NCBI RefSeq assembly: GCF_023555495.1
Contig: NZ_JALCZO010000008.1
Coordinates: forward strand, 1-64,000
Reading direction: 5' to 3'
Source: Polaribacter sp. Z022
GTDB lineage: Bacteria > Bacteroidota > Bacteroidia > Flavobacteriales > Flavobacteriaceae
DNA: 64,000 bases
The notes beneath the pieces are model-generated. The model saw nothing but the letters and a program-made list of their open reading frames with translations, searched no databases and had not been told where the DNA came from. Position 1 is the first letter of the stretch, and each line of letters starts with the position of its first letter. Of the stretch, positions 17,194 to 26,823 are shown piece after piece. Position numbers and translations under genes: made by a program.

Positions 17194-17934
17194 TTAAATA
17201 TCTTCATAAATTATAATATTATTCGTGTATTTGTCATGACTTTTCCCTTTGAACCAATCTAAACTCACCCATTTACCCGAATTGTCAGTTCTATAATCAG
17301 TACCAAACAACCATTTATTTGAAGATAGGTTAACCGGTACTAAAAACTCAGCAAAAGCGTGTCCACTTTCACCATCAAATCCTCCAACCATTCTAGATCT
17401 TAAACCTATCTGTCTTGCAATAGAAGCCATTAAGATTGCAAAATCATCACAATCACCTGAATATTGACCTTTGTATTTTAATGATAGTGTTGCTTCCGCT
17501 GACCTCCATGTATCTTTGCCAGTAACGGGATCAAAGATATAATGCCAATTTTTAAATATATGTTCTTGTATTGCTATAATTTGCTCTATTTGTGAACCAC
17601 TTGTATTTAACTTAATATTTAATTCAGATACTTCTTTTAAAACTAATCCTTCTACCTGAATTAAGTTACCAATTGCTGGAGGAATTTTATTTTTGACCAA
17701 CTCATTTCTTATAATAACCTTTTCTTTTGGAGTTACTATGTCCTCAATATTAATAACCTGAGGTTCCAAATCCTTAATAATTGTATTTGGTTCTGGAATT
17801 GTATTTTTTTTATTCGCTTCTTTTTTTGCCATTGCAATAATTTTTGCTCGACCAGACCTGGAACAACTATTACATGAATTTAATAAGAGTGCCAATAAGA
17901 CTACAGGTAGTATTATAATTAATTTATAACTCAT
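17194..17934 (-). CDS. lipoprotein with a transglutaminase-like protease domain
   Basis: This 246-residue protein has a lipoprotein signal (LLALLLNSC, Cys near 21) and a transglutaminase-like core with the catalytic triad in order: Cys in YSGDCDDFAILMA (about 148), His in SGHAFAEF (about 174) and Asp in FGTDYRTDNSG (about 196). Such domains act as cysteine proteases or crosslinkers. It lies 2 nt downstream of the MotB-like gene and is clearly part of the operon. A periplasm- or surface-facing hydrolase next to a MotAB-like motor is not part of known Zorya loci. Confidence 0.82.
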   Translation of the reverse strand: MSYKLIIILPVVLLALLLNSCNSCSRSGRAKIIAMAKKEANKKNTIPEPNTIIKDLEPQVINIEDIVTPKEKVIIRNELVKNKIPPAIGNLIQVEGLVLKEVSELNIKLNTSGSQIEQIIAIQEHIFKNWHYIFDPVTGKDTWRSAEATLSLKYKGQYSGDCDDFAILMASIARQIGLRSRMVGGFDGESGHAFAEFLVPVNLSSNKWLFGTDYRTDNSGKWVSLDWFKGKSHDKYTNNIIIYEDI

Positions 17935-17936
17935 AT

Positions 17937-18644
17937 TTAATTAAACATATTTTCAAAAAAGGAACGTTCTTTTTCATCTATTGCCATTTCTATAGGTTTT
18001 TCAATTTTTTGTAAAAACTTCCCAACTTTGGACGTCACTTGTATTGTAAAACGCCTGTTATTATTTTCATTTTCATCATCCCTAGAATGACTAAAATAAC
18101 CACTTCCTGCTATGATAACTTCACACTGGCTTCCTAAACTGTTGAAATCGGCTCCCATTTGTTTCCAATAATTAAATAAAGACAAAGCTCTTTTATAACT
18201 TAAGTTATATCCCATATTAGGATTGCTAACCCAATTTTTATTAGATCTTTGAGCGTTACCTTCAATAATGAGCAAGTAGTCTATTGTTTTACTAGTATCT
18301 ATAATACTTTTAACTTTATTATATAAATTTTCACCAGCATTCCCTAGCCCTATCCTTGTCTTTTGAGGAATATCATTAATATTTGAACTGTTTGGTTTGA
18401 ATCGAACATCAATATTTAACTTATATCTTTTATTTACTTTATCAAAATGATAGTAAGTTGTATCTAAGTTTTCAATCGCTTTTTGGACATTTTTTATTTC
18501 TTTGAGTTGATTCGCTTGCGCCTCTAATATACCTTGTTTTGATTGTAGGATGGCAAATGAAATTACATATAAGACAAGCATTATAAAAAACAAACTTGTC
18601 ATTAAATCTGCGAAACTCACCCAGAAAAACCCTGATTTCTTCAT
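17937..18644 (-). CDS. ZorB/MotB-like OmpA-domain motor protein
   Basis: This 235-residue protein has a short cytoplasmic start, one membrane helix beginning FFWVSFADLMTSLFFIMLV with the key Asp at 13 (the proton- or sodium-binding position of MotB and ZorB), a periplasmic linker and a C-terminal OmpA/MotB-like peptidoglycan-binding domain (LLIIEGNAQRS, SYKRALSLFNYW, NNRRFTIQV). It overlaps the MotA-like gene by 1 nt. Together they should form the ion-driven rotor-like unit of the operon. The conserved Asp argues that the motor is active. Confidence 0.87.
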   Translation of the reverse strand: MKKSGFFWVSFADLMTSLFFIMLVLYVISFAILQSKQGILEAQANQLKEIKNVQKAIENLDTTYYHFDKVNKRYKLNIDVRFKPNSSNINDIPQKTRIGLGNAGENLYNKVKSIIDTSKTIDYLLIIEGNAQRSNKNWVSNPNMGYNLSYKRALSLFNYWKQMGADFNSLGSQCEVIIAGSGYFSHSRDDENENNNRRFTIQVTSKVGKFLQKIEKPIEMAIDEKERSFFENMFN

Positions 18645-20263
18645 TAATTTAATACCTTAAAATATTGTAACAACGAATGAATACCATAACTAAGAATCGT
18701 TAAATAAGCACCAATTTTTAAGATATTAGATGTTTTATCAAAAACAGTTTGCTTTACAGGTTGACTAATATTGGAAGGTATATTTGAAGAAGCCTCAGTA
18801 GCTGGCAATTCTCTGTTATTACTTATTTTTCCAATAGCAGTAATAATCTCTCGACTACTATTGTTAAATCCCTGTGAAATGCTTTTCTCTAGACTTCCTA
18901 TTCGTTTATCAATGCTACCTAACTGAATTAATTGATCCAATTGATTAAGTTTTTCAAACTTTGGTCTGCTATTTTCAAAAGCTTGCTCGGTTCTTAAAAC
19001 CTGTGCATCCATGGCTGCTGTAAACTTTTCAATAGACTGTTTAAAAGCTGTTGAAAGTTTGGAATCAAAACCTGCTACTGCTTCGTTAAATGAATTAAAT
19101 TGTTCTAAAGATAATTTCCCCAACTCATTTATTGCCTTAGCCATTTTTGATTCACTAGAAATAACAGCCTCGTTTACAGCATCACCATATCTAGAAAAAG
19201 ATTGAATATGGTTATTAAAAAAAGTAGTTGCGGAATTACTTTCTTCTATATTATTTCTAATACCATCTAAAACAATGTTTATATTTTCTGTAGTTCCAAC
19301 GAATTGCTGTAGTTTTTTAACCAGTTCAGTTGTACCACTCATTGAATTATTTAACTGGTTGTAATAATTTGCAAAGTTGTTAAAAGAATCCATCATAACA
19401 TCTAGTTGATTAAAAACCTCAACATTAGATGTTGTAATTTTTGCAACGTCTAGCTTTCTTATATCTTTAATAAGCTGTTGTTCTCTTTCTACTGTATTTG
19501 ATGTTGTACTTACAATTTTATCAAGTTGAGATATTGAACCCGTTGTATTTCTTGCAAAAACATCTAATTTATCTGATAGAATAGCAACCTCAGGCATCTT
19601 TCCTGTTGCCATTTTTGGCATTAATTCAGACTGCAATTTTGATAAGAATTCACTCTTCTCTTCATCCGCCTCAGTTTGTGCATCCTTATATACTTTTATA
19701 GAAAAAAAGGTTGTTATAATTAACCCTATAACACTCGCAGACATTGCCCATTTTACACCATTAATTAAAGGTTGAATTGAATCTAAGGCATTGCTTCCCC
19801 CTTCAAAAGAAACGGAAAACAATCCTATTATAATTCCAATCATAGTAGCAGCCAACCCCAAGTATAAAGGAGCCGGGATTCTATTTTCAATTTGGTTTTC
19901 AATTGTTGAAGTGTGTTTATCTACAATATCCTTAATAAGATGAAAATCAATAGACGCCCCTTTGTTCTTTATTAAATAAACATTTATGTATTTTACAATA
20001 GTACTAAGGACTTTACTTTTCTGTGAATACTCAAGATATGTTATATTTATATCCCCTTTTATACCATCTTCAGCAAACAATATTTCACCTACATCTCCTG
20101 TTTTAAAAACACTTTTTGAAACCAGTTTTTGAGAAATTACAGGCAAAGTTTCAAAGTCAAAAATTGCTTTATACTGTACAATTTTATACCATAATTTCCT
20201 TGCTATATTTATCTGAAGTGCAATTATTGCTACAATAATAATAATTTCTATAATTCCGTACAT
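18644..20263 (-). CDS. ZorA/MotA-like motor protein with a long helical tail
   Basis: This 539-residue protein has an N-terminal membrane helix, the paired MotA/TolQ/ExbB helices (PAPLYLGLAATMIGIIIGLF about 127-147; WAMSASVIGLIITTFFSI about 171-188), and then about 300 residues of mostly helical, coiled-coil-like sequence, as in the intracellular tail of ZorA. Unlike classical ZorA it ends with another hydrophobic segment (ILKIGAYLTILSYGIHSLLQYF, about 514-535). The tail may transmit force or a signal to the cytoplasmic partners encoded upstream. It is the partner of the MotB-like protein that follows. Confidence 0.85.
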   Translation of the reverse strand: MYGIIEIIIIVAIIALQINIARKLWYKIVQYKAIFDFETLPVISQKLVSKSVFKTGDVGEILFAEDGIKGDINITYLEYSQKSKVLSTIVKYINVYLIKNKGASIDFHLIKDIVDKHTSTIENQIENRIPAPLYLGLAATMIGIIIGLFSVSFEGGSNALDSIQPLINGVKWAMSASVIGLIITTFFSIKVYKDAQTEADEEKSEFLSKLQSELMPKMATGKMPEVAILSDKLDVFARNTTGSISQLDKIVSTTSNTVEREQQLIKDIRKLDVAKITTSNVEVFNQLDVMMDSFNNFANYYNQLNNSMSGTTELVKKLQQFVGTTENINIVLDGIRNNIEESNSATTFFNNHIQSFSRYGDAVNEAVISSESKMAKAINELGKLSLEQFNSFNEAVAGFDSKLSTAFKQSIEKFTAAMDAQVLRTEQAFENSRPKFEKLNQLDQLIQLGSIDKRIGSLEKSISQGFNNSSREIITAIGKISNNRELPATEASSNIPSNISQPVKQTVFDKTSNILKIGAYLTILSYGIHSLLQYFKVLN

Positions 20264-20266
20264 CTT

Positions 20267-21532
20267 CTAGATAAATTTGATTTTTATTTTACTTTTCACT
20301 ACCCAATCTTCTCCATCTAAAACAACCTCACCGACTTCTACCACTTTTATACCTTTTGCATCTGAATTATATGCATTTTCGTATTCACAAACTGTTTCTA
20401 AGTATATATTAGGAGAATTTAAAGCTCTTGATAAATCAGCTGTTTCAATTAAAGAAATATCCCCCTTATTAGTATTCTCATTTACATTTGCAACATATAA
20501 TGAGGTTGGTTTTTCTACTGGGCTAGCATCTTCAATTGCAAATCTTCTCTCCTCAAAAGGTGATGGGAAGTAAATAAAATTCTTTTTTATTTCAGGAACT
20601 TTAAATTCGACTTTAATTGGTTTAGAATCTTCAATAGATCTATCATTTCCAGTAGACGATGTTATTCTATTACCTGTCGGATGATCTCCTTCTTTAACTT
20701 GAATATTATTGCTTGAGATTACTTTTGATAACCTTTTATTTTCCTTGTTAAGCTCCTTTATTATATTTTTTTGCTCATTAATTGTGTTTATCTGCCCCTC
20801 CCTTTCAATATCATTCCATCCACCTGAGTTTCTCCCCACCTCAGATTTAGAGCTTACGTAAGTCTTTTGTGGTTTAACTTTTAACAAAGTTCTTAGTCTT
20901 CTCAAGAAAAGAATATTTAATAATATCGAAAAAAATAACAGAGCATATAAAATCATTTGCCCCCAATCTATTCCTTTTCTACCTTGAATTACATCTAATT
21001 TTCCATTCTGTGAACTAACTTCTATACTTCGAGCATTAGAAAGTTCTTTTCTCTTTTCAGTCATTAACTTATCATAATGACTATTAATGACTTCTAATGC
21101 TTTTGTTCTATTAGAATTATTAGTCATAGTTTTCTCTGGTGTAAAACCTACAGTCTTAAAATGTTTTATTTTTACACTATCAATTAATTCCAACCTATAA
21201 GTCTGAAATATTTTAGCTCTTGTTTCCTCCCAACCTTTTGATAATATTTTAGCCACACTATCTAAATTTAGATCGTTTGTAAATTTAGAATACCCATCGT
21301 TTAGCTTTTTATAAGTTTCCCACTCTTGTTTTTGATCTTTACTAATTTTTTTTTTATCAAAATTAGATGACCAATCCCTTAAATCTTCCATATATGCAAT
21401 GGTTAATTTAACCACTGCCCATTTATTTACTTTCTTGAATGCTGCTATACTATCATTTTTGTTAGTTTCTTGACCGTAACTACTATTTATGAGTAACAAA
21501 CTAGTTATAAAACCTATTAAGATATTTCTCAT
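20267..21532 (-). CDS. membrane-anchored coiled-coil protein of the motor operon
   Basis: This 421-residue protein has a cleavable-looking signal peptide (ends INSSYGQ), an extracytoplasmic helical region (about 21-180), one membrane helix (about 190-212, MILYALLFFSILLNILFL), a cytoplasmic coiled coil (NTINEQKNIIKELNKENKRL) and a C-terminal beta-rich domain (about 310-421). I recognise no family. Its topology, crossing the membrane with helical parts on both sides, suits a connector between the motor and the cytoskeletal-like ATPase/GTPase. It lies 3 nt upstream of the MotA-like gene. Confidence 0.75.
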   Translation of the reverse strand: MRNILIGFITSLLLINSSYGQETNKNDSIAAFKKVNKWAVVKLTIAYMEDLRDWSSNFDKKKISKDQKQEWETYKKLNDGYSKFTNDLNLDSVAKILSKGWEETRAKIFQTYRLELIDSVKIKHFKTVGFTPEKTMTNNSNRTKALEVINSHYDKLMTEKRKELSNARSIEVSSQNGKLDVIQGRKGIDWGQMILYALLFFSILLNILFLRRLRTLLKVKPQKTYVSSKSEVGRNSGGWNDIEREGQINTINEQKNIIKELNKENKRLSKVISSNNIQVKEGDHPTGNRITSSTGNDRSIEDSKPIKVEFKVPEIKKNFIYFPSPFEERRFAIEDASPVEKPTSLYVANVNENTNKGDISLIETADLSRALNSPNIYLETVCEYENAYNSDAKGIKVVEVGEVVLDGEDWVVKSKIKIKFI

Positions 21533-21543
21533 TTTTATCTAGA

Positions 21544-22059
21544 TTATTGGTTTACAATTTCACCAGCTAATTCATTTAGCTTACCTATCAATGGGAAAAA
21601 GAATAAAGTTTCTCCTAAAGGGTCTTCATCCACAGTATCAGACTTTAAATTATCTATACCTTGTAATTCATAGTCTAATAAGTCATCAGATTTTATTTGA
21701 TTGAAAACTTTAGCCGATTTATTTGAGACATCAAAACTATCTTTAAAGTTTTGCTCTATCATTAATTTATTAAATAAACCATAAAAGTCTTCTACATTTT
21801 TAATTACTCCGCCAACATAAGACTTTGTTAGATCTTTATATTTAATAGTACTATCTGTAACCTTACTAATATTCTGTACAGCTAATTTATCAGAATTTCC
21901 AACACATATTTCTACTAGTTTAGTGTGATTCAAATCCTCTAAATCTTTACCTATATAGAAACCTCCCTTGCATGTAACCTCCTTAGGGTTTTCACTTGCA
22001 CTTACAGAAATATTTGCGTCATTTTCATTAAAAACATTATTAAAAATGGCTTCAAAAAG
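21544..22059 (-). CDS. -1-frame C-terminal extension of the Hsp70-like protein
   Basis: From 22059 the -1 frame is open to a TAA at 21544 and continues the sequence of the upstream gene without a gap: LFEAIFNNVFNENDANISVS and on through MNHTKLVEICVGNSDKLAV to FFPLIGKLNELAGEIVNQ. It has no good start of its own; the TTG at 21933 is internal. Joined by one -1 shift at the AAAAAAC heptamer (22065-22059), the product is 1123 residues. The extension supplies about 171 residues after the last ATPase motif. It could be made by programmed frameshifting, or the locus may be a frameshifted gene or a sequence error. Confidence 0.75.
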   Translation of the reverse strand, partial: LFEAIFNNVFNENDANISVSASENPKEVTCKGGFYIGKDLEDLNHTKLVEICVGNSDKLAVQNISKVTDSTIKYKDLTKSYVGGVIKNVEDFYGLFNKLMIEQNFKDSFDVSNKSAKVFNQIKSDDLLDYELQGIDNLKSDTVDEDPLGETLFFFPLIGKLNELAGEIVNQ

Positions 22060-24914
22060 TTTTTTAAAGAGGAGTATTTACTAGTGTCTTGATCAATAAT
22101 TTGTAATGTCTTAGAACCGGTACCGCTAAACACAATGTTTCTAGGAGATTCTAATCCTTTTATTTTCATTAATTCGGCAATGTGATATACAATTGAACAA
22201 TAAAATAATAAAAAGATAATTTTAAAATCGCTGTCATTTGCTAATTTCTCAGAAAAATCAAGATTTTTTAATTGCTTATCCTTTATATTTTTGTTATCAT
22301 GTAAGGAAAAAAAATAATTTATAATATCTTGAGAGGTTTGGTTGTCGTTGTATAACTTTTCTAAAATTTCTAATTCTGCTTTTAAATCATTCTGAAGTAG
22401 AATTTCTTTGAATTCGGGATAATACTTTTGAACAAACCCATTGTTGTTTATATTGCCATTAAATCCATCTCCAAAAATAGCGTTACCTGCAAATTTAAAT
22501 GATGAAATTAGTTTTGGCTCACCATCTGCATAAATCATTATATCTGTAGTACCTCCACCTATATCAACAGAAACAGAAGGCTTTGCCATTGCTCTAATAC
22601 CTTCTTTTGCTTTATAATAATAAAAAGGCGCAATACTTTCTGGAAAATTTATTAGATTTTCTAAATTAACATCTGAACCAAAAACAGATTTAAAGTTGTC
22701 TTTCCATATTTTTCTCAATCGACTTAAATGAGCAGAAGACATACTAACTGGATAAAACCACGTCACCTTTGTATTGGCTAAATTGCCATCATTTATTAAT
22801 ACTTTGTTTTTACACAACATTAATAGTTCTTCAATGTAAAGAGATAAACGTCTATTACTATCCGTTTCATTATTCGCCCACTTTAAATCTGTAAACGCTT
22901 TTAAGTACTTTCTAATAGCTACTTTTTCATAATCAAAACCTGCATTTGCATCTGCAAAAACAAAAGTGGGTTTATCATAGTTAACATCTTTATTTTGAAC
23001 CAAACAAGTTCTAAAAGGTGCGTTTCTCAATTCATCTTTACCAAAACTTTTACTAACCACCTCTTGTTTTAAATGTGATTCTCCATCTAATACAACTCTT
23101 ATTGCTTCACTTCTTCTAGGTGTGTTATCTGGCATTAAAAAAGCTATTTGACCATCATTTTTAGAGATATCAAATGCTTTTTCACTACCCTGGCCTTCAA
23201 TTTTATACTCAATATGAGAATTTGTTGTACCAAAATCAATGGCAAACTCATAATTATCACCTCCTGCTCCTTTATATTTTGGCCAATTAGGAATTAGGTA
23301 ATTTACTGAATCATTATATTTAAGAGCTACAGCATCAAAACTATTTTGAATAATTGTTTGAGATGTTATATACGGACTTTCAGAACGTTGTTTTTGAACT
23401 TTATTGACATTATGGTTACTATCTTTTGTATTAACAACCTCTACATCTAGTTTACTCCCGTTTTGAGGCGAAACATCTGCCAATCCCAAAGAGTAAGTAG
23501 TATCCGTTTGATCGCTATATACAAATGGAAAAATAGAAAAAGCAAAAGATTTTTCTATAATAGTTCCCTTTTTAGGATCTGTATTACTATTTGGATAATA
23601 GATTTTTGTATACTGAATCGTTCCTCTTTTAATAGGAATATTTAAAACTACTTCCAGGCAATCTCCCGCCCTAGCATTAAACTGTATAAATTGCCCATCT
23701 TTAAGGTCATCTACATTAAAATAATCAAAAAATCGCTTAGTTAATGGTAGTAAATATTTGTTTTCACCCACCGTAAAGAATTTATCTTTATCAATATCAT
23801 ACGGTAATTTAATAATTGTATCCGTTAGAAAATCATTCATCGTCAAGTACGGATATTTATCCTCTTGTTCTGGTAACCTCCTATCTTTCAATTTACGTTT
23901 GTCTTCAACTGGAACTTCCGTAGCTGGATTCCAAAGATCAAACGTATACGTATATCTCAAGTTTAAAGGCTCAACTGGTAACACCAAAGGTTTTAATCCT
24001 TCTATGTTGTTATGTGTAGCAATTACTAAATCGCTACTTTCTTGAATTTTAACAGGATCTAAAACATACTGTTTTAAAGAAAAACCTGAAATAGCTTCTA
24101 GAGGTTGTCCTGCATTTCCATTAAACACAACATTTTGTAATGAATTTAAATATTGATTTGGATTTAAAGTCATTAATTCATTATAAAAACCTGAATCTAT
24201 TTGAGCTATTTTAGCTAAACTACTTATCAAATAGATGTTAAACTCAGGAAAATATGAGTTAAAATTTGCTGTTTTAGATATTGCATATAAATATTTAACA
24301 TATTCTCTATCTCTTTTATATAAAGGATGTAAACCATCATCTAGCATTATATCGCTTCCAAACTTTATATCAATTTCTTTAACGCCTGGAGCTGCAAAAA
24401 ATAAAGTTCTTGGTGATGTCCCTCCTATAATTTTATGTTTGTATTTTAAGATGTAAATTTTATCTAATTTGTCAAAATTATACTGAGAACTATCTTGCTT
24501 TAAAAATAAATCTAACGTTTTTCCTAAATGTTTTTGCTCATTATTTCCGTTCAATAATTTATTTAAACTCGTAGTTTTATCCCAAGCTACTAATTCTAAA
24601 TCTTTAAATTTATCATAATTAAATAAAATTTGCCCTATATCTAAGGCATCAGAAATTAATTTATGATTATCAGAACCTGTTGCTTTCCCATTCTTTTCAA
24701 TACCATCTAATTGACCAGAGCTTCCTACAACATTAAATGCAGTTCTCACCAAATCTATTCTTGCGAATGGACTTGGAATTGATGTTGGTAACTTCTTACC
24801 GTTCCCTCCATCCGTATTAATACTACTAATTAAAGTACTGTTTATGGGTGTAGATGAAAACCAATCGTTTGTTAATGCTCCTTGACTATGTATTCTAAAA
24901 ACTTTTTTTGCCAT
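22002..24914 (-). CDS. Hsp70/actin-fold ATPase with a large N-terminal domain
   Basis: The 0-frame product is 970 residues. The first 545 residues or so form a domain I cannot name. The Hsp70/actin ATPase follows: phosphate 1 motif FAIDFGTTNSHIEY (about 556-569), phosphate 2 motif SVDIGGGTTDIMIY (about 780-793) and adenosine motif IVFSGTGSKTLQI (about 937-949). Just after this the 0 frame ends in an odd hydrophobic tail, while the -1 frame continues smoothly (see 21544-22059). The shift point is the canonical slippery heptamer A_AAA_AAC in the right frame. It lies 6 nt after the tubulin-like gene and is a core cytoplasmic part of the operon. Confidence 0.87.
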   Translation of the reverse strand: MAKKVFRIHSQGALTNDWFSSTPINSTLISSINTDGGNGKKLPTSIPSPFARIDLVRTAFNVVGSSGQLDGIEKNGKATGSDNHKLISDALDIGQILFNYDKFKDLELVAWDKTTSLNKLLNGNNEQKHLGKTLDLFLKQDSSQYNFDKLDKIYILKYKHKIIGGTSPRTLFFAAPGVKEIDIKFGSDIMLDDGLHPLYKRDREYVKYLYAISKTANFNSYFPEFNIYLISSLAKIAQIDSGFYNELMTLNPNQYLNSLQNVVFNGNAGQPLEAISGFSLKQYVLDPVKIQESSDLVIATHNNIEGLKPLVLPVEPLNLRYTYTFDLWNPATEVPVEDKRKLKDRRLPEQEDKYPYLTMNDFLTDTIIKLPYDIDKDKFFTVGENKYLLPLTKRFFDYFNVDDLKDGQFIQFNARAGDCLEVVLNIPIKRGTIQYTKIYYPNSNTDPKKGTIIEKSFAFSIFPFVYSDQTDTTYSLGLADVSPQNGSKLDVEVVNTKDSNHNVNKVQKQRSESPYITSQTIIQNSFDAVALKYNDSVNYLIPNWPKYKGAGGDNYEFAIDFGTTNSHIEYKIEGQGSEKAFDISKNDGQIAFLMPDNTPRRSEAIRVVLDGESHLKQEVVSKSFGKDELRNAPFRTCLVQNKDVNYDKPTFVFADANAGFDYEKVAIRKYLKAFTDLKWANNETDSNRRLSLYIEELLMLCKNKVLINDGNLANTKVTWFYPVSMSSAHLSRLRKIWKDNFKSVFGSDVNLENLINFPESIAPFYYYKAKEGIRAMAKPSVSVDIGGGTTDIMIYADGEPKLISSFKFAGNAIFGDGFNGNINNNGFVQKYYPEFKEILLQNDLKAELEILEKLYNDNQTSQDIINYFFSLHDNKNIKDKQLKNLDFSEKLANDSDFKIIFLLFYCSIVYHIAELMKIKGLESPRNIVFSGTGSKTLQIIDQDTSKYSSLKNFLKPFLIMFLMKMTQIFL

Positions 24915-24920
24915 TATATC

Positions 24921-26390
24921 TTAATTTAGAATGTTATTAACCTGTTCCTCTAAAATTTCATCAAAAACCTTTATAAATCTTGATTCTTCTTCTTCTTTAT
25001 CTAATTCACCACTTTTAATTAATTTATGTGCTGATTTAATTAAAATATCTCCAGTAGCTTTGTTTCTTGATAATAACCCACCTTTAGAAATTTGATTCCC
25101 AATAATGAAATCAAATAAAGAATCGTGTTGCTGATTATCATGAAATGGCATAAAAGAAACATCATTTGTTTTCATTTCATCAACCCACTCTTTATAGTAA
25201 TTTAGAAAAGGAATAAACTCAGATTTGTAAAAATCTGTATTATAGAATTCTTTTTTTATACCATTTTCGCCATTAAAATGCCCTGGAGATTTCAGTAATT
25301 CTGTCATCGACTTTTCAACAAACTTATCTAGTAAATATAGTTTTGATAACGGCAGTTTTAATTTATCTTTTGCATCCTGTCCTAAACTATCAAATTTCAA
25401 TTTCCCATTATCGTCTTCAATCCCAAATTCTTTTATTGCTGTTATATTACTCTGAGTAGAAGAAGGAATGTTTTTTACAAAATCTAGAATTGCTAATGCA
25501 CCCGCTAATTCTACAAAATGAGCATCATTTTTCTGAGCTCCTTTTCCTTCAGCATATTTCATGTTATTATTTGCTTTATCACCTATATGATAAAATACAT
25601 CTAACGAATTGTTGTTAAATATTGCATGTTCATAATAACTAAGTGCCGCTTTTGCTTTCCCAAAAAATGTTGTAGAATCAATTTCTTTTTCATTGTTATT
25701 ATTATCAGACACTTTAAAATATGGTAAATAAGAAATAGCACCAATTGCAGCTCTACTTATTTTATCTGAATTAAGTCTACTAGAATCATTTGTTCTTAGA
25801 TTCTTTAATAATAACGGAAAACCTGAAGCTCCAGTTCCTCCAAAAATTGAACTTATTATAAAAATTGCATCGCCTTCATTAAACGAATTTGAAAATTCGT
25901 GGTATTCTTGTGAGTCAACAATTTTATTTAAAACGACGCTCCCTATATTTGGATTTCCTTTGAAACCAACCGTCATATCTGCTTCAATATTTTCCTTGCT
26001 AAATAACAAATTTATTAAAGCTTTATTTTCATCATCTAACCCATTATAATCAATAGATTCTCCGAATTTTTGTCCACTTCCGTCAATGCTGAACTTAAAA
26101 TTATTACTTAAGTTTGGGAGGTTTTCATTCGTTAATTGCGTTAATGTTTTAATTTTAGTTCCAAATAAAGAATTATCTTCCCCTGATTTATTAACGATAT
26201 TTTGGTATTTCATTAAAATATCTGCAGTTCTATTTAAATCACCATTAGCTGTATCAGGGTCAATGATTATGGGAACTACCATATCAAAGTTATCATCTAA
26301 TTTCACACCGGATGCTAAAAGCATAGTTAACGCTTTTATAACTCTAGAACCAGTTCCACCAATTCCAAAAACATATAATTTATTTGCCAT
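24921..26390 (-). CDS. tubulin/FtsZ-like GTPase
   Basis: This 489-residue protein begins ANKLYVFGIGGTGSRVIKAL, the first nucleotide-binding loop of the tubulin/FtsZ fold, and carries the signature glycine loop SIFGGTGASGFPLLLK (about 181-196), close to the GGGTGS/T-G motif. It belongs with the tubulin-like (Tubulin_2) proteins of bacteria rather than with division FtsZ. It should bind GTP and may polymerise. It lies 3 nt after the three-helix membrane protein and just before the Hsp70-like ATPase, so two cytoskeleton-type nucleotide switches sit in one operon. Confidence 0.82.
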   Translation of the reverse strand: MANKLYVFGIGGTGSRVIKALTMLLASGVKLDDNFDMVVPIIIDPDTANGDLNRTADILMKYQNIVNKSGEDNSLFGTKIKTLTQLTNENLPNLSNNFKFSIDGSGQKFGESIDYNGLDDENKALINLLFSKENIEADMTVGFKGNPNIGSVVLNKIVDSQEYHEFSNSFNEGDAIFIISSIFGGTGASGFPLLLKNLRTNDSSRLNSDKISRAAIGAISYLPYFKVSDNNNNEKEIDSTTFFGKAKAALSYYEHAIFNNNSLDVFYHIGDKANNNMKYAEGKGAQKNDAHFVELAGALAILDFVKNIPSSTQSNITAIKEFGIEDDNGKLKFDSLGQDAKDKLKLPLSKLYLLDKFVEKSMTELLKSPGHFNGENGIKKEFYNTDFYKSEFIPFLNYYKEWVDEMKTNDVSFMPFHDNQQHDSLFDFIIGNQISKGGLLSRNKATGDILIKSAHKLIKSGELDKEEEESRFIKVFDEILEEQVNNILN

Positions 26391-26393
26391 AAT

Positions 26394-26822
26394 TTAAAAA
26401 GGGTTATTTCTATTATTTGTACTTAAAAGCCTGAATGGGATAATCGATAAGATGATTGCTACAATTAAGCTACAACCTAGCGTAATCATACTCATTTGAA
26501 AGATAAAATAATGAGCATCTGGTTGTCCGTTCTCACCTGTATAATTCCCTAAATATTGAATAATTTCGGGATTATTATATAGTATTAAAGATGCACCTAT
26601 ATATGAAAAGATAGACACAATAAATATTGTAACCCACCATTTTAATTTAGATGAACTTACGGGATCCCAAAATTTATAGAAAGTGGTTAGTAAAAGTAAT
26701 GGTGTAAAAATTAATAATAAACAGATCTTACTATAATCAACATTGTTATAGACAGCATTTAGTAATTCTTCGTATGTATCCCAATTTAAAAAAAACTCGA
26801 ATAGTGGTGCAATTTCATTCAT
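26394..26822 (-). CDS. three-helix membrane protein
   Basis: This 142-residue protein has three clear membrane segments (about 33-50, 62-82 and 109-131) and short loops. I do not recognise the family. It lies 1 nt after the vWA-like lipoprotein and 3 nt before the tubulin-like gene, so it is surely co-transcribed and may anchor the GTPase to the membrane or link it to the lipoprotein. Confidence 0.72.
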   Translation of the reverse strand: MNEIAPLFEFFLNWDTYEELLNAVYNNVDYSKICLLLIFTPLLLLTTFYKFWDPVSSSKLKWWVTIFIVSIFSYIGASLILYNNPEIIQYLGNYTGENGQPDAHYFIFQMSMITLGCSLIVAIILSIIPFRLLSTNNRNNPF

Positions 26823-26823
26823 A

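Noticed and set aside
17937..20263. Calling the operon a canonical Zorya system.
   Set aside because: Only the ZorA/ZorB-like pair is present. No ZorC, SWI2/SNF2-type ZorD or ZorE HNH gene lies in the operon, and the remaining genes differ.
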